Assembly: GCA_902491535.1 (NCBI GenBank)
Contig: CABUHS010000018.1
Location: 1 to 50,042 of the forward strand
Reading direction: 5' to 3'
DNA from: an uncultured Eubacteriales bacterium
GTDB lineage: Bacteria; Bacillota; Clostridia; Oscillospirales; CAG-272
Length of the DNA: 50,042 nucleotides
How positions within the stretch are numbered: the first letter of the stretch is position 1; each line of letters starts with the position of its first letter. A program made the translations under genes and the position numbers. The notes beneath the pieces were generated by a model. That model had not been told where the DNA came from, did no database searches, and saw only the letters and a program-made list of their open reading frames with translations. Shown in pieces: positions 1-7,853 of this stretch.

Positions 1-100
1 AAAGCGTTATACCGAGCTTTTCTGCACATAAGCGAGCATACTTATCAAGTTCTTTTGCTTTGGTTTTAAGTGTGCAGCCCGGGTAATAATTATATATCAT
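1..100 (-). CDS. HdrB-like CCG-domain protein, N-terminal fragment
   Basis: Reading leftward from an ATG at 100, an open frame runs off the window edge after 33 codons. It begins MIYNYYPGCTLKTKAKELD. The YYPGC-x-L start followed by AKELD is typical of heterodisulfide reductase subunit B-like proteins, whose CCG cysteine motifs bind a special 4Fe-4S cluster. An AAAGGAT ribosome site lies about 9 bases before the ATG. The gene follows fumarase in the same direction. HdrB-like subunits also occur in thiol- or menaquinone-linked fumarate reductases, so a role next to fumarase is attractive, but only the first 33 residues are visible. Confidence 0.7.
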   Translation of the reverse strand, partial: MIYNYYPGCTLKTKAKELDKYARLCAEKLGITL

Positions 101-173
101 ATCCACGATCCTTTCGGTTTAATATCTGAAAATCAGAATCAAATCATGCTTTTGAAATTTAAAAATTAAATGC

Positions 174-197
174 ATCTGTGACAGCAGTTACACAGAT
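174..197 (-). terminator. Weak hairpin after fumC
   Basis: A 7-bp perfect stem (ATCTGTG / CACAGAT) with a 10-base loop lies just past the fumarase stop. It is followed leftward by an A/T-rich stretch rather than a clean T run. It could attenuate or process the transcript between fumC and the HdrB-like gene. No convincing promoter for the HdrB-like gene was seen in the 102-base gap, so readthrough is likely. Confidence 0.35.
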
Positions 198-202
198 TCG
201 GC

Positions 203-1579
203 TCAAACCATCTGTTCAGGATGGAAAACCTCATCAAACTTTTCTTCAGTAAGGAATCCAAGCTCTACGCACGCCTCTTTAAGTGATATACCGTCCTTAT
301 ATGCTTTCTTTGCTGTCTTTGCTGCGTTTTCATATCCGATATAAGGATTAAGCGCAGTTACAAGCATAAGCGAATTGTGAAGATTGTGATACATCTTATC
401 GCGGTCAGGCGTAATTCCTACAGCGCAGTTATTATTAAACGAGACAATAACCTCTGCAAGAAGTCTTGCCGATTGAAGGAAGTTATAAATACATACAGGC
501 ATAAATACATTAAGTTCGAAATTGCCCTGAGATGCAGCCATTCCGACAGCAACATCATTTCCGATTACCTGGACAGCAACCATTGTTACCGCCTCACACT
601 GTGTAGGATTGACCTTTCCGGGCATAATAGAAGATCCCGGCTCATTTTCAGGTATATGTATTTCGCCAAGTCCGTCACGGGGACCTGATGCAAGCCAGCG
701 AACATCATTTGCGATCTTCATAAGATCGGCAGCAAGAGCCTTAAGAGCACCGTGAGCAAATACTATTTCATCCTTTGAGGTGAGAGCATGAAACTTATTA
801 GGCGCTGTTACAAACTTCTTGCCTGTAATTTTAGAAACTTCTTCGGCAACCTTAACATCAAAGCCTTTTGGAGCATTAAGGCCTGTACCTACAGCTGTTC
901 CGCCAAGTGCAAGCTCTGACAGCTTTGAAACCGATATTTCAAGCATTTCACGGTCGCGCTGAAGAGACGCTCTCCAACCGCTGATCTCCTGCGAGAACTT
1001 GATCGGAGTTGCATCCTGAAGATGTGTACGTCCGCTCTTGACAATACCTTCGTTTCCCTTTTCAAGACGTTCGAAAGTTGATATCAGCATATCAAGCGCA
1101 GGAAAAAGTTTATCCTCGATAGTCAATACCGCAGAAATGTGCATTGCGGTAGGAAACGTATCGTTAGATGACTGGCTCATATTTATATCATCGTTAGGAT
1201 GAAGAAGTTTTTTGCCTGCAATTTCATTTCCGCGATTGGCAATAACCTCATTGGCATTCATATTCGACTGTGTTCCGGATCCTGTTTGCCATACAACAAG
1301 AGGAAAATGTTCATTAAGCTTTCCGGATATAACTTCATCACACGCCGCTGAAATAGCCGAAAGCTTCTCTTCTGTCATTTTCTCGGGTTTAAGCGATGCA
1401 TTTGCAATCGCAGCAGCTTTCTTAAGAATTCCGAATGCATGAGTTATCTCACGAGGCATAGTTTCGATTCCGACACCTATTTTGAAATTCTGATGGCTGC
1501 GTTCGGTCTGAGCCGCCCAGTATTTATCGGCAGGGACTTTTACCTCACCCATTGAATCATGTTCTATACGATATTCCAT
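203..1579 (-). CDS. fumC: Class II fumarase (fumarate hydratase)
   Basis: This 458-residue protein is full length for class II fumarase, which interconverts fumarate and malate in the cytoplasm without an Fe-S cluster. The superfamily signature GSSIMPGKVNP is at about 315-325, with the catalytic serine loop. NPTQCEA directly after it marks fumarase rather than aspartase. GRTHLQDATP at about 183-192 carries the substrate-site histidine, and SGTQSNMNANEV at about 101-112 is also conserved. AGAGGGAA lies shortly before the ATG. It is 17 bases downstream of the dehydrogenase gene on the same strand and probably cotranscribed with it. Confidence 0.96.
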   Translation of the reverse strand: MEYRIEHDSMGEVKVPADKYWAAQTERSHQNFKIGVGIETMPREITHAFGILKKAAAIANASLKPEKMTEEKLSAISAACDEVISGKLNEHFPLVVWQTGSGTQSNMNANEVIANRGNEIAGKKLLHPNDDINMSQSSNDTFPTAMHISAVLTIEDKLFPALDMLISTFERLEKGNEGIVKSGRTHLQDATPIKFSQEISGWRASLQRDREMLEISVSKLSELALGGTAVGTGLNAPKGFDVKVAEEVSKITGKKFVTAPNKFHALTSKDEIVFAHGALKALAADLMKIANDVRWLASGPRDGLGEIHIPENEPGSSIMPGKVNPTQCEAVTMVAVQVIGNDVAVGMAASQGNFELNVFMPVCIYNFLQSARLLAEVIVSFNNNCAVGITPDRDKMYHNLHNSLMLVTALNPYIGYENAAKTAKKAYKDGISLKEACVELGFLTEEKFDEVFHPEQMV

Positions 1580-1596
1580 TGTGTTCCCTCTTATAA

Positions 1597-2544
1597 TTAT
1601 ATGTTAATGTTCTTTATAACATCTTTAAGGCTGTCGGCGCTCTTGCGAAGCAGCATTATCTCATTATCTGTAAGCGGAGATACAACCTTACCCTGAATAC
1701 CTTCATGGCCTACAACATTAAGTGTACTGAGACAAACATCGTCAATTCCGTATTCGCCATGCATCATTGAAGAAACAGTCATAGTAGTATTTATACCGCT
1801 GAGAAGGCATCTGCATATATAGCATACAGAAATAGAAACTGCATAAAATGTAGCGCCCTTTCTTGCAATAACACGTCCGCCTGACTTGCGCATATATACC
1901 TCTATGTCCTCATAATTGAGTTTCGGAGTCATACTGTCCTTTTTGGCAAGAGCGCTCTCGTAAAGGTCGATCGGTATATTAGAAATATTGGCAACAGACC
2001 ACGGTACAAACGAGGTATCGCCATGTTCTCCAAATACATATGCGTGAACGTTCTTCTGGTTGATGTTGTAATATTCGGAAATTCTTGAACGAAGTCTTGC
2101 GGTATCAAGGCTTGTACCGGATCCTATTATTCTGCTTTCGTCAAGTCCGGAACATTTGCAGAAAACGTAGGTAAGAATATCAACGGGATTACTTACAATT
2201 ATATATACTGCATCCGATGCATATTTTGTAATTTCTGGAATTATAGCCTTTGTAATATTAACATTTGTCTGAGTAAGATCAAGACGGGACTGCCCGGGTT
2301 TACGAGCGACACCGGAAGTAATAATAACGATATCCGATCCGGCAGCATCGCGATAACTTCCCGCATATATTGATACAGGAGAATCGCAGAACGGTATTCC
2401 CTGACGGATATCAAGAGCTTCTCCGAGCGCTTTTTCCTGATTAATATCCACCATTACAATTTCGGAAGCAATACCGCAGACAGCAAGAGTGTACGCAATT
2501 GTAGAGCCGACACTTCCTGTTCCGATAATAGTAATCTTATTCAT
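1597..2544 (-). CDS. L-lactate/malate dehydrogenase family enzyme
   Basis: This 315-residue NAD-dependent 2-hydroxyacid dehydrogenase has a Rossmann N terminus (GTGSVGS, 8-14), the catalytic histidine in GEHGD (172-176) and the substrate arginine in DTARLR (147-152). Overall it looks like clostridial L-lactate dehydrogenases. However, the mobile-loop residue that usually decides specificity is Arg81 in ARKPGQSR, as in malate dehydrogenases, where classic LDHs have Gln. The next gene is fumarase, which also favours malate. GEHGD rather than GGHGD favours lactate, so the substrate is open. A GAAAGG site lies about 14 bases before the ATG, farther than usual. The promoter at 2820-2848 leaves a leader of about 270 bases. 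Confidence 0.85.
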   Translation of the reverse strand: MNKITIIGTGSVGSTIAYTLAVCGIASEIVMVDINQEKALGEALDIRQGIPFCDSPVSIYAGSYRDAAGSDIVIITSGVARKPGQSRLDLTQTNVNITKAIIPEITKYASDAVYIIVSNPVDILTYVFCKCSGLDESRIIGSGTSLDTARLRSRISEYYNINQKNVHAYVFGEHGDTSFVPWSVANISNIPIDLYESALAKKDSMTPKLNYEDIEVYMRKSGGRVIARKGATFYAVSISVCYICRCLLSGINTTMTVSSMMHGEYGIDDVCLSTLNVVGHEGIQGKVVSPLTDNEIMLLRKSADSLKDVIKNINI

Positions 2545-2819
2545 ACTTGTTTACCATACCTTTCGTGCAAAGAATACAAGTCCCTTTCAGCGTACACAAA
2601 TCCCGAATAATTCTAAGTTATTACAGGAAGTACACATACAAAACCCGCATCAGAAATTATTTTCATTACAGTAATACAGCGAAATTCCAGGATTTCCCAA
2701 AATGACTCGCATTAAAAACAGACTGCATATTTACATATTATGCATCAACTGTTTAAAGATATAAACCGCCATCCGAACAAGTCTGAAAAACAATCGCATA
2801 AATTACCATATCAAATTTT

Positions 2820-2848
2820 ATTATATCACAAAAAAATAAATTTATCAA
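2820..2848 (-). promoter_or_regulatory. Sigma-A promoter of the dehydrogenase-fumC group
   Basis: On the minus strand TTGATA (2843-2848) is followed after exactly 17 bases by a perfect TATAAT (2820-2825). Transcription would start near 2813. The 512-base gap 2545-3056 holds this promoter, the long untranslated leader of the dehydrogenase gene and the fucI terminator. No open frame, known riboswitch or clear Rex-type palindrome was recognised in it. Confidence 0.75.
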
Positions 2849-2964
2849 TAGGAATCGACACATATAAACGCCGTTTTTATTAGAATTTATTATACTTTTA
2901 TTATAAATTTAGAAAATTAATTACCATAATACTATGCTAATTTTGATTCAAAAATAAGCCATGC

Positions 2965-2997
2965 AAAAAGTCCGATACCGGAATTCCGGTATCGGAC
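2965..2997 (-). terminator. Strong terminator of fucI
   Basis: A perfect 28-base palindrome at 2970-2997 (arms GTCCGATACCGG around AATT) is followed leftward by a run of five T on the minus strand. It sits about 60 bases past the fucI stop, so it is best read as that gene's intrinsic terminator. Confidence 0.85.
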
Positions 2998-3056
2998 GAG
3001 TATGTTATGCAATTAAAAACTGATACCGAAGTTATAGTACAGATAATCGGTACTGA

Positions 3057-4859
3057 TTATTTGTACATCGGTCCGTAGTTCTGGCATGCACGGAAATCCT
3101 GACCTTCACGATCCATTCCGAATGCATTCCATGCAGCAGGACGGAAAATATCCTTTTCGGGAACATTGTGCATGCATACCGGGATACGAAGCATAGAGCA
3201 AAGAGTGATAAGATCCGCACCGATATGTCCGTAAGATATAGCGCCGTGGTTTGCACCCCAGTTCTGCATTACTTCGTATGCAGTATTGAAAGGACTTCCT
3301 TCTATGCCGTTGCAACGTGGAGTAAACCATGTGCAGGGCCATGTCGGATTTGTACGTTCCATAAGAGTATCCGTAACTTCTTCAGGAAGCTTAACCGTCC
3401 AGCCTTCAGCAATCTGAAGAACCGGTCCGAGTCCTTTAACGAGATTAAGTCTGATCATAGTAGCAGGCATCTCAGAACGGGTTACAAAGTGGCTGGAGAA
3501 TCCGCCGCCTCTGAAGTTATCGAAGCCTGCCTCGCACCATACTGTAGCATCGGTCATCTTCTTAATATCCTCGTCGGTAACTTCCCACCACTTCTTCATA
3601 ACAGGATTGCCGTTTTCATCGGTGCATTCTCCGCAGGCGTCAAGGCATGCAGCGCCGGAGTTAAGCAGATGAATAATACCGCCGTTCTCTTTTGCAAGAC
3701 CTTCCATATCATATCCGGTAACGCGCTTGCAAGCTTCAGGAGACCAGTATGTACGTACATCTGCAAAAATCTGCGCGCGGTTTGTAAGCAAGCTCATAAA
3801 CAGCATTCCGAGACCGTTAAGGACATCGTTTTCTGTTGCGAATGTAAACGGCTCGCGCGCTCCGGTAAAGTCAAATGTAGAGTTAAGAAGCGCTTCGGGA
3901 TAGTCGCAGTTCGGCCAATGGTCTGTCCACTGTCTCTGCCCCTGGAATCCTGCGGCGATGGCGTTATGTCCGACCATCTCTTCCTCGCAGCCTTCGGGAA
4001 GTCTGTTGTTTCCTCCCATAAGATCTTTGATGATGCAGTACATTTTGACCGTAAATTCCCACTGCTCTTTCTTTTTCTCATCAGAGAATTTAACAAAGTC
4101 AGGATTATCGTCTCTTCCCTCTTTGCAATGTTCTTTTGTCCATGCAAGAGCCTTCTCGTAGTCTTCTTTGTTGTATATTCCCTCTTCCATGCGGCGAAGG
4201 ATCTCTACCTCGTCGACAGATTCAACACGCATACCGAGATATTCCTGTATGAAATCCTGGTCAATAATAGAACCGCCGATACCCATACACATAGAACCGA
4301 TCTGGAGATAGCTCTTTCCGCGCATTGTTGCGACAGCAACAGCGGCACGTCCGAAACGGAGAAGCTTTTCCTTAACATCTTCGGGAATATTGGTAACGTC
4401 GTCTACATCCTGTACCTCATGACCGTAGATTCCGAAGGCAGGAAGCCCTTTCTGAGCATGTGTAGCCAAAACAGATGCAAGATATACCGCACCAGGACGC
4501 TCTGTGCCGTTAAATCCCCAAACACCCTTAATCGTCATGGGATCCATGTCCATTGTCTCTGCGCCGTAGCACCAGCAAGGAGTTACGGAAAGCGTAATTG
4601 CTACGCCTTCTTTCTTGAATTTTTCAGCGCATGCCGCCGTTTCTGCAACACGTCCGATAGATGTGTCTGCAATAACGACTCTTACAGGCTCACCGTTAGA
4701 GTAGCAAAGATTCTCTTCAAAGAGCTTCTTTGCAGCTTCAGCCATTGCCATTGTCTGTCCCTCAAGTCCTTCGCGGAGCTTCATGGGACCGCGGCGTCCG
4801 TCAATAACGGGACGGATACCTATTGCCGGATATTCTCCGATGTAACGATTTGTTGCCAT
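3057..4859 (-). CDS. fucI: L-fucose isomerase
   Basis: This 600-residue protein matches L-fucose isomerase in length and motifs. The enzyme converts L-fucose to L-fuculose with a divalent metal in the cytoplasm; related enzymes also use D-arabinose. The metal-site acids appear as Glu343 in ATEND and Asp367 in FADVR, and the third ligand as His538 in GANHGA. The N-terminal PAIGIRPVIDGRRGP is also typical. The gene is divergent from an AraC-type regulator, the usual layout for a sugar-induced gene. No fucK, fucA, fucO or transporter lies nearby, so the rest of the pathway must be elsewhere. It ends at a strong terminator. Confidence 0.95.
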   Translation of the reverse strand: MATNRYIGEYPAIGIRPVIDGRRGPMKLREGLEGQTMAMAEAAKKLFEENLCYSNGEPVRVVIADTSIGRVAETAACAEKFKKEGVAITLSVTPCWCYGAETMDMDPMTIKGVWGFNGTERPGAVYLASVLATHAQKGLPAFGIYGHEVQDVDDVTNIPEDVKEKLLRFGRAAVAVATMRGKSYLQIGSMCMGIGGSIIDQDFIQEYLGMRVESVDEVEILRRMEEGIYNKEDYEKALAWTKEHCKEGRDDNPDFVKFSDEKKKEQWEFTVKMYCIIKDLMGGNNRLPEGCEEEMVGHNAIAAGFQGQRQWTDHWPNCDYPEALLNSTFDFTGAREPFTFATENDVLNGLGMLFMSLLTNRAQIFADVRTYWSPEACKRVTGYDMEGLAKENGGIIHLLNSGAACLDACGECTDENGNPVMKKWWEVTDEDIKKMTDATVWCEAGFDNFRGGGFSSHFVTRSEMPATMIRLNLVKGLGPVLQIAEGWTVKLPEEVTDTLMERTNPTWPCTWFTPRCNGIEGSPFNTAYEVMQNWGANHGAISYGHIGADLITLCSMLRIPVCMHNVPEKDIFRPAAWNAFGMDREGQDFRACQNYGPMYK

Positions 4860-4917
4860 AATATATACTTCCTTTCAAAGTAAAATCAAAACAAACGGTA
4901 AACTTTTTACCAATATC

Positions 4918-4923
4918 ATTATA
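4918..4923 (-). promoter_or_regulatory. Likely -10 box of fucI
   Basis: A perfect TATAAT on the minus strand lies about 59 bases upstream of the fucI start. No good -35 is found 16-18 bases upstream, which fits a promoter that needs an activator such as the divergent AraC-type protein. The -35 of the opposing araC promoter lies just beyond it, so the two divergent promoters are nearly back to back. Confidence 0.45.
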
Positions 4924-4926
4924 TCA

Positions 4927-4956
4927 TTGACAAATACATCAATCTTGTGTTATAAT
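4927..4956 (+). promoter_or_regulatory. Promoter of the AraC-type regulator gene
   Basis: TTGACA (4927-4932), an 18-base spacer and TATAAT (4951-4956) preceded by TG one base earlier give a near-consensus extended -10 promoter. The leader to the start at 5085 is about 120 bases. Confidence 0.75.
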
Positions 4957-5001
4957 AGCAAAAAGTATAATTATTTTCAGCCTTCAAGCTGTAAATAACG
5001 T

Positions 5002-5050
5002 GTGTAAATATACAAAAACATGATAATTGTTCGTAATCTGTACTTTACAC
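5002..5050. promoter_or_regulatory. Possible regulator half-sites, GTGTAAA / TTTACAC
   Basis: GTGTAAA at 5002-5008 and its exact reverse complement at 5044-5050 are spaced 42 bases apart, about four helical turns, within the leader of the AraC-type gene. This may be an autoregulatory site of the AraC protein, but a chance match of two 7-mers is possible. Confidence 0.25.
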
Positions 5051-5084
5051 AAACTATACTTTCATTTTATGAAGGGAATACAGT

Positions 5085-5966
5085 ATGAAATATCTCGATT
5101 ATTTTGAAAAGGTGCAGCACGGAACCTTCAATTATCCCATAGCATACTATCATGTCGACGAAAATCACCCTCGATATGAAATGATACATCACTGGCATGT
5201 TGAACATGAAATAATTGTTGTTTCCGAAGGTGAACTTGATATAACGCTTGACGGAATACAGTACAATGCAAAAGCAGGAGATATTATTTTTATCAGCGAC
5301 GGGGTTGTTCACAGCGGCGTACCTAACAATGCAGTATATGACTCAATCGTTTTTGACATGAGATACCTGCTTACGAGAAATCAATCCGGAAATGCACATA
5401 TCAGCAATATTATAAATCATTTAAATGTTATAACGCCTATAATGCCGAGAGGTATTGAAGAGCTTACTCAGGTTGCACAGCGCCTGGTAAGCGCAGCCTC
5501 CGGAAATTTCAACGGATACGAACTCGTTGTTCAGGGCGCGATAATGGAAATTCTCGGTCTTATACTGAAGCACGGTCTTTACGGCGCCGAAAAAATCGCT
5601 GACAAGCGAAGCACCGGACAGCTTATGCCGTTCAAAAAAGTCATCTCGTACATTGAAAATAACTATTCGTCGAAAATAATGCTTTCCGATCTGGCAAAGA
5701 CCGCAGGTATGACTCCGAAGTATTTCTGTTCATTCTTCTACGGTATGACACGGAAAACGCCGATAGAATACGTAAACTATTACCGTATTGAACGCGCGTG
5801 TGAACAGCTTTTATCTACGGATATGAGTATAACAGATATCGGACTCAACTGCGGCTTTAACGAAATAAGCTATTTTATTAAAACCTTCAGACGTACTGTC
5901 GGAACAACACCGCATCAATACCGTAAAAAAGCGCGCGCTTTCGGTCTTACAAATTTAAATAACTGA
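5085..5966 (+). CDS. AraC-family regulator with cupin sensor
   Basis: This 293-residue transcription factor has an N-terminal cupin at about 25-95 (HWHVEHE, then GDIIFISDGVVH) that would bind a sugar or related effector. Two helix-turn-helix units follow at about 190-290, including LSDLAKTAGMTPKYF and ITDIGLNCGFNEISYFIKTF. The end GTTPHQYRKKA is typical of the family. An AAGGGAA site precedes the ATG. Because it is divergent from fucI, control of L-fucose isomerase is the natural inference; the effector itself is not visible. Confidence 0.9.
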   Translation: MKYLDYFEKVQHGTFNYPIAYYHVDENHPRYEMIHHWHVEHEIIVVSEGELDITLDGIQYNAKAGDIIFISDGVVHSGVPNNAVYDSIVFDMRYLLTRNQSGNAHISNIINHLNVITPIMPRGIEELTQVAQRLVSAASGNFNGYELVVQGAIMEILGLILKHGLYGAEKIADKRSTGQLMPFKKVISYIENNYSSKIMLSDLAKTAGMTPKYFCSFFYGMTRKTPIEYVNYYRIERACEQLLSTDMSITDIGLNCGFNEISYFIKTFRRTVGTTPHQYRKKARAFGLTNLNN

Positions 5967-5991
5967 AAATATGGATTTTATCCCAAAATAA

Positions 5992-6000
5992 TGTTATAAT
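5992..6000 (+). promoter_or_regulatory. Extended -10 promoter of smsCB
   Basis: TGTTATAAT is a perfect TATAAT with the TG extension. The -35 region (TGGATT, 17 bases upstream) is weak. It begins 26 bases after the araC-type stop and about 58 bases before the next start, so the Fe-S pair probably has its own transcription start. Confidence 0.6.
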
Positions 6001-6057
6001 ACTATTATACTATATAAATTACCTTAAACAAAATCAAAAAGGAGTTGTCTGCATCTC

Positions 6058-6783
6058 ATGCTGGAACTTAAGAATATATCATTCAGAGCCATATCGGAAA
6101 ATTCAGAACGTGAAATTCTGAAAAACATAAATCTTTCGATAGACGAACGCTTTGTTGCAATTACCGGTCCTAACGGAGGAGGAAAATCCACTCTTGCAAA
6201 GATAATTGCGGGAATTATAGAACCGTCAGAAGGCGAAATATTCCTTGACGGAGAAAACATCACCGCAATGTCAGTGACTGAACGTGCAAAAAAAGGAATC
6301 AGTTTTGCATTTCAGCAGCCTGTACGTTTTAAAGGAATTACAGTCAAAGATCTTATCACTATTGCTTCAGGAAAAAAAATAGGTGTTACAGAAGCCTGCA
6401 CATACCTTTCTGAAGTCGGTCTGTGCGCACGTGATTATATAAACCGAGAAGTAAATGCAAGCCTATCAGGCGGCGAGCTTAAACGAATAGAAATTGCAAC
6501 GATACTTGCACGTGGAACAAAACTATCTGTATTTGATGAACCGGAAGCAGGTATTGATCTGTGGAGCTTCGGAAATCTTATCACGGTTTTTGAGAATATG
6601 TACAAAAAAATAAACGGAAGTATACTTATAATATCGCATCAGGAGCGCATTCTCAATATCGCCGATAAGATCATTGTAATCGCCGGCGGAGAGGTATCTA
6701 AAATCGGAACGAAGGACGAAATACTTCCCGGACTTCTTAACTCTGCAGGAAGCTGCAAGACTCTTACGGACAAACTCGCATAA
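6058..6783 (+). CDS. SufC-like ATPase of a minimal SUF system (SmsC type)
   Basis: This 241-residue cytoplasmic ABC ATPase has Walker A GPNGGGKS (37-44), the Q-loop region FQQP (85-88), signature LSGGE (136-140) and Walker B LSVFDEPEAGIDLW (156-169). The EPEAGIDLW wording is typical of SufC-like ATPases in archaea and strict anaerobes. It would power Fe-S cluster assembly on its SufB-like partner, encoded 39 bases downstream. Only these two genes are present, without sufD, sufS or sufU, which matches the two-component SmsCB arrangement. The GGAG site is about 13 bases before the ATG, a little far; no better start was seen. Confidence 0.88.
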   Translation: MLELKNISFRAISENSEREILKNINLSIDERFVAITGPNGGGKSTLAKIIAGIIEPSEGEIFLDGENITAMSVTERAKKGISFAFQQPVRFKGITVKDLITIASGKKIGVTEACTYLSEVGLCARDYINREVNASLSGGELKRIEIATILARGTKLSVFDEPEAGIDLWSFGNLITVFENMYKKINGSILIISHQERILNIADKIIVIAGGEVSKIGTKDEILPGLLNSAGSCKTLTDKLA

Positions 6784-6822
6784 ACCGGAAAACCGTTTTT
6801 GCAGAAAGGATAATAACTTAAA

Positions 6823-7740
6823 ATGGATGCTATACAAAAAAATCTTCTCGAACAGATAGCAGGTCTGCACGAAACACCCGAAGGTGCATATAATATCAGA
6901 TCCAACGGAAAATCCGCAGCCCGTTCTACAACTGCCAATATAGATATTGTAACGAAAACCGATAAACCCGGTATAGATATAATAATAAAGCCGGAAACCA
7001 AAAACGAAAGCGTTCATATCCCCGTCCTTCTGAGCGAAAGCGGACTGAAGGATATGGTCTACAATGATTTTTATATCGGGGATAACTGCGATGTAACAAT
7101 TGTCGCAGGATGCGGAATTCATAACAGCGGAAGCAGCACATCGGAACATAGCGGAATTCACAGATTTTTTGTCGGGAAAAACGCTAAAGTAAAATACGTG
7201 GAAAAGCATTACGCCGAGGGTGACGGAAGCGGAGAAAATATTATGAATCCCACAACCGAAGCAGAACTTGCTGAAGGCGCTTATATGGAAATGGATACTG
7301 TACAGATCAAAGGCGTCGATTCAACCGAACGTACAACACGTGCAAAGCTCGGAGACAAAGCTTCGCTTGTTATCCGTGAAAAAATAATGACGCACGGAAA
7401 GCAAACGGCAACTACCGATTTTACTGTCGACCTTAACGGCAAGGATTGCCATACAAACGTTATTTCGCGTTCGGTAGCTAAAGACAGCTCGCATCAGCTT
7501 TTTATATCGCGTATAAACGGAAATGCCGAATGTACCGGACATACGGAATGCGATGCAATAATTATGGACAATGCAAGTGTCAGAGCTGTTCCGGAAATAA
7601 CCGCCAACTGCATCGACGCAAGCCTTATTCATGAAGCGGCTATAGGAAAAATTGCAGGAGAGCAGCTGACAAAGCTCATGACTCTTGGTCTTACCGAAAA
7701 AGAAGCTGAGGAACAGATAATCAACGGTTTTTTGAAATAA
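6823..7740 (+). CDS. SufB/SufD-like scaffold, short form (SmsB type)
   Basis: At 305 residues this is much shorter than classical SufB or SufD and lacks their long N-terminal part, as in the SmsB scaffold of the minimal SUF-like system. The beta-helix core is kept. Cys243 in GHTECDAI aligns with the cluster-building cysteine of SufB, and His270-Glu271 lie in LIHEAAIGKIAGEQL, the usual SufC-contacting C terminus. It presumably builds Fe-S clusters with the ATPase encoded just upstream. A GAAAGGAT site precedes the ATG, and a strong terminator follows within 25 bases. Confidence 0.87.
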   Translation: MDAIQKNLLEQIAGLHETPEGAYNIRSNGKSAARSTTANIDIVTKTDKPGIDIIIKPETKNESVHIPVLLSESGLKDMVYNDFYIGDNCDVTIVAGCGIHNSGSSTSEHSGIHRFFVGKNAKVKYVEKHYAEGDGSGENIMNPTTEAELAEGAYMEMDTVQIKGVDSTERTTRAKLGDKASLVIREKIMTHGKQTATTDFTVDLNGKDCHTNVISRSVAKDSSHQLFISRINGNAECTGHTECDAIIMDNASVRAVPEITANCIDASLIHEAAIGKIAGEQLTKLMTLGLTEKEAEEQIINGFLK

Positions 7741-7760
7741 ACATAAATAAAATATTAGAA

Positions 7761-7801
7761 AACGAAAAGCATTCTGCAGTATTTACAGAATGCTTTTCGT
7801 T
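7761..7801 (+). terminator. Terminator of the smsCB pair
   Basis: A perfect 16-bp stem (7761-7776 with 7786-7801) encloses a 9-base loop and ends in a T-rich arm. It lies between the rightward smsB gene and the leftward surface-protein gene, and its A-rich left arm suggests it could stop transcription from both sides. Confidence 0.85.
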
Positions 7802-7853
7802 TATGTTGTAACCAGCTGATTCAAACGGTTTAAAATCAGATACACCGTTTATC

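Noticed and set aside
1597..2544. Firm naming of the dehydrogenase as ldh or mdh
   Set aside because: Arg81 and fumarase context point to malate, while GEHGD and overall look point to lactate; the evidence does not settle it.
2970..2997. 28-base perfect palindrome as a regulator site
   Set aside because: Its place just after the fucI stop and the T run on the minus strand explain it as a terminator.
3168..4883. Very long open frame on the plus strand opposite fucI
   Set aside because: It is the antisense shadow of a clearly conserved isomerase, has no ribosome site and shows Cys/Arg/Ser-rich nonsense composition.
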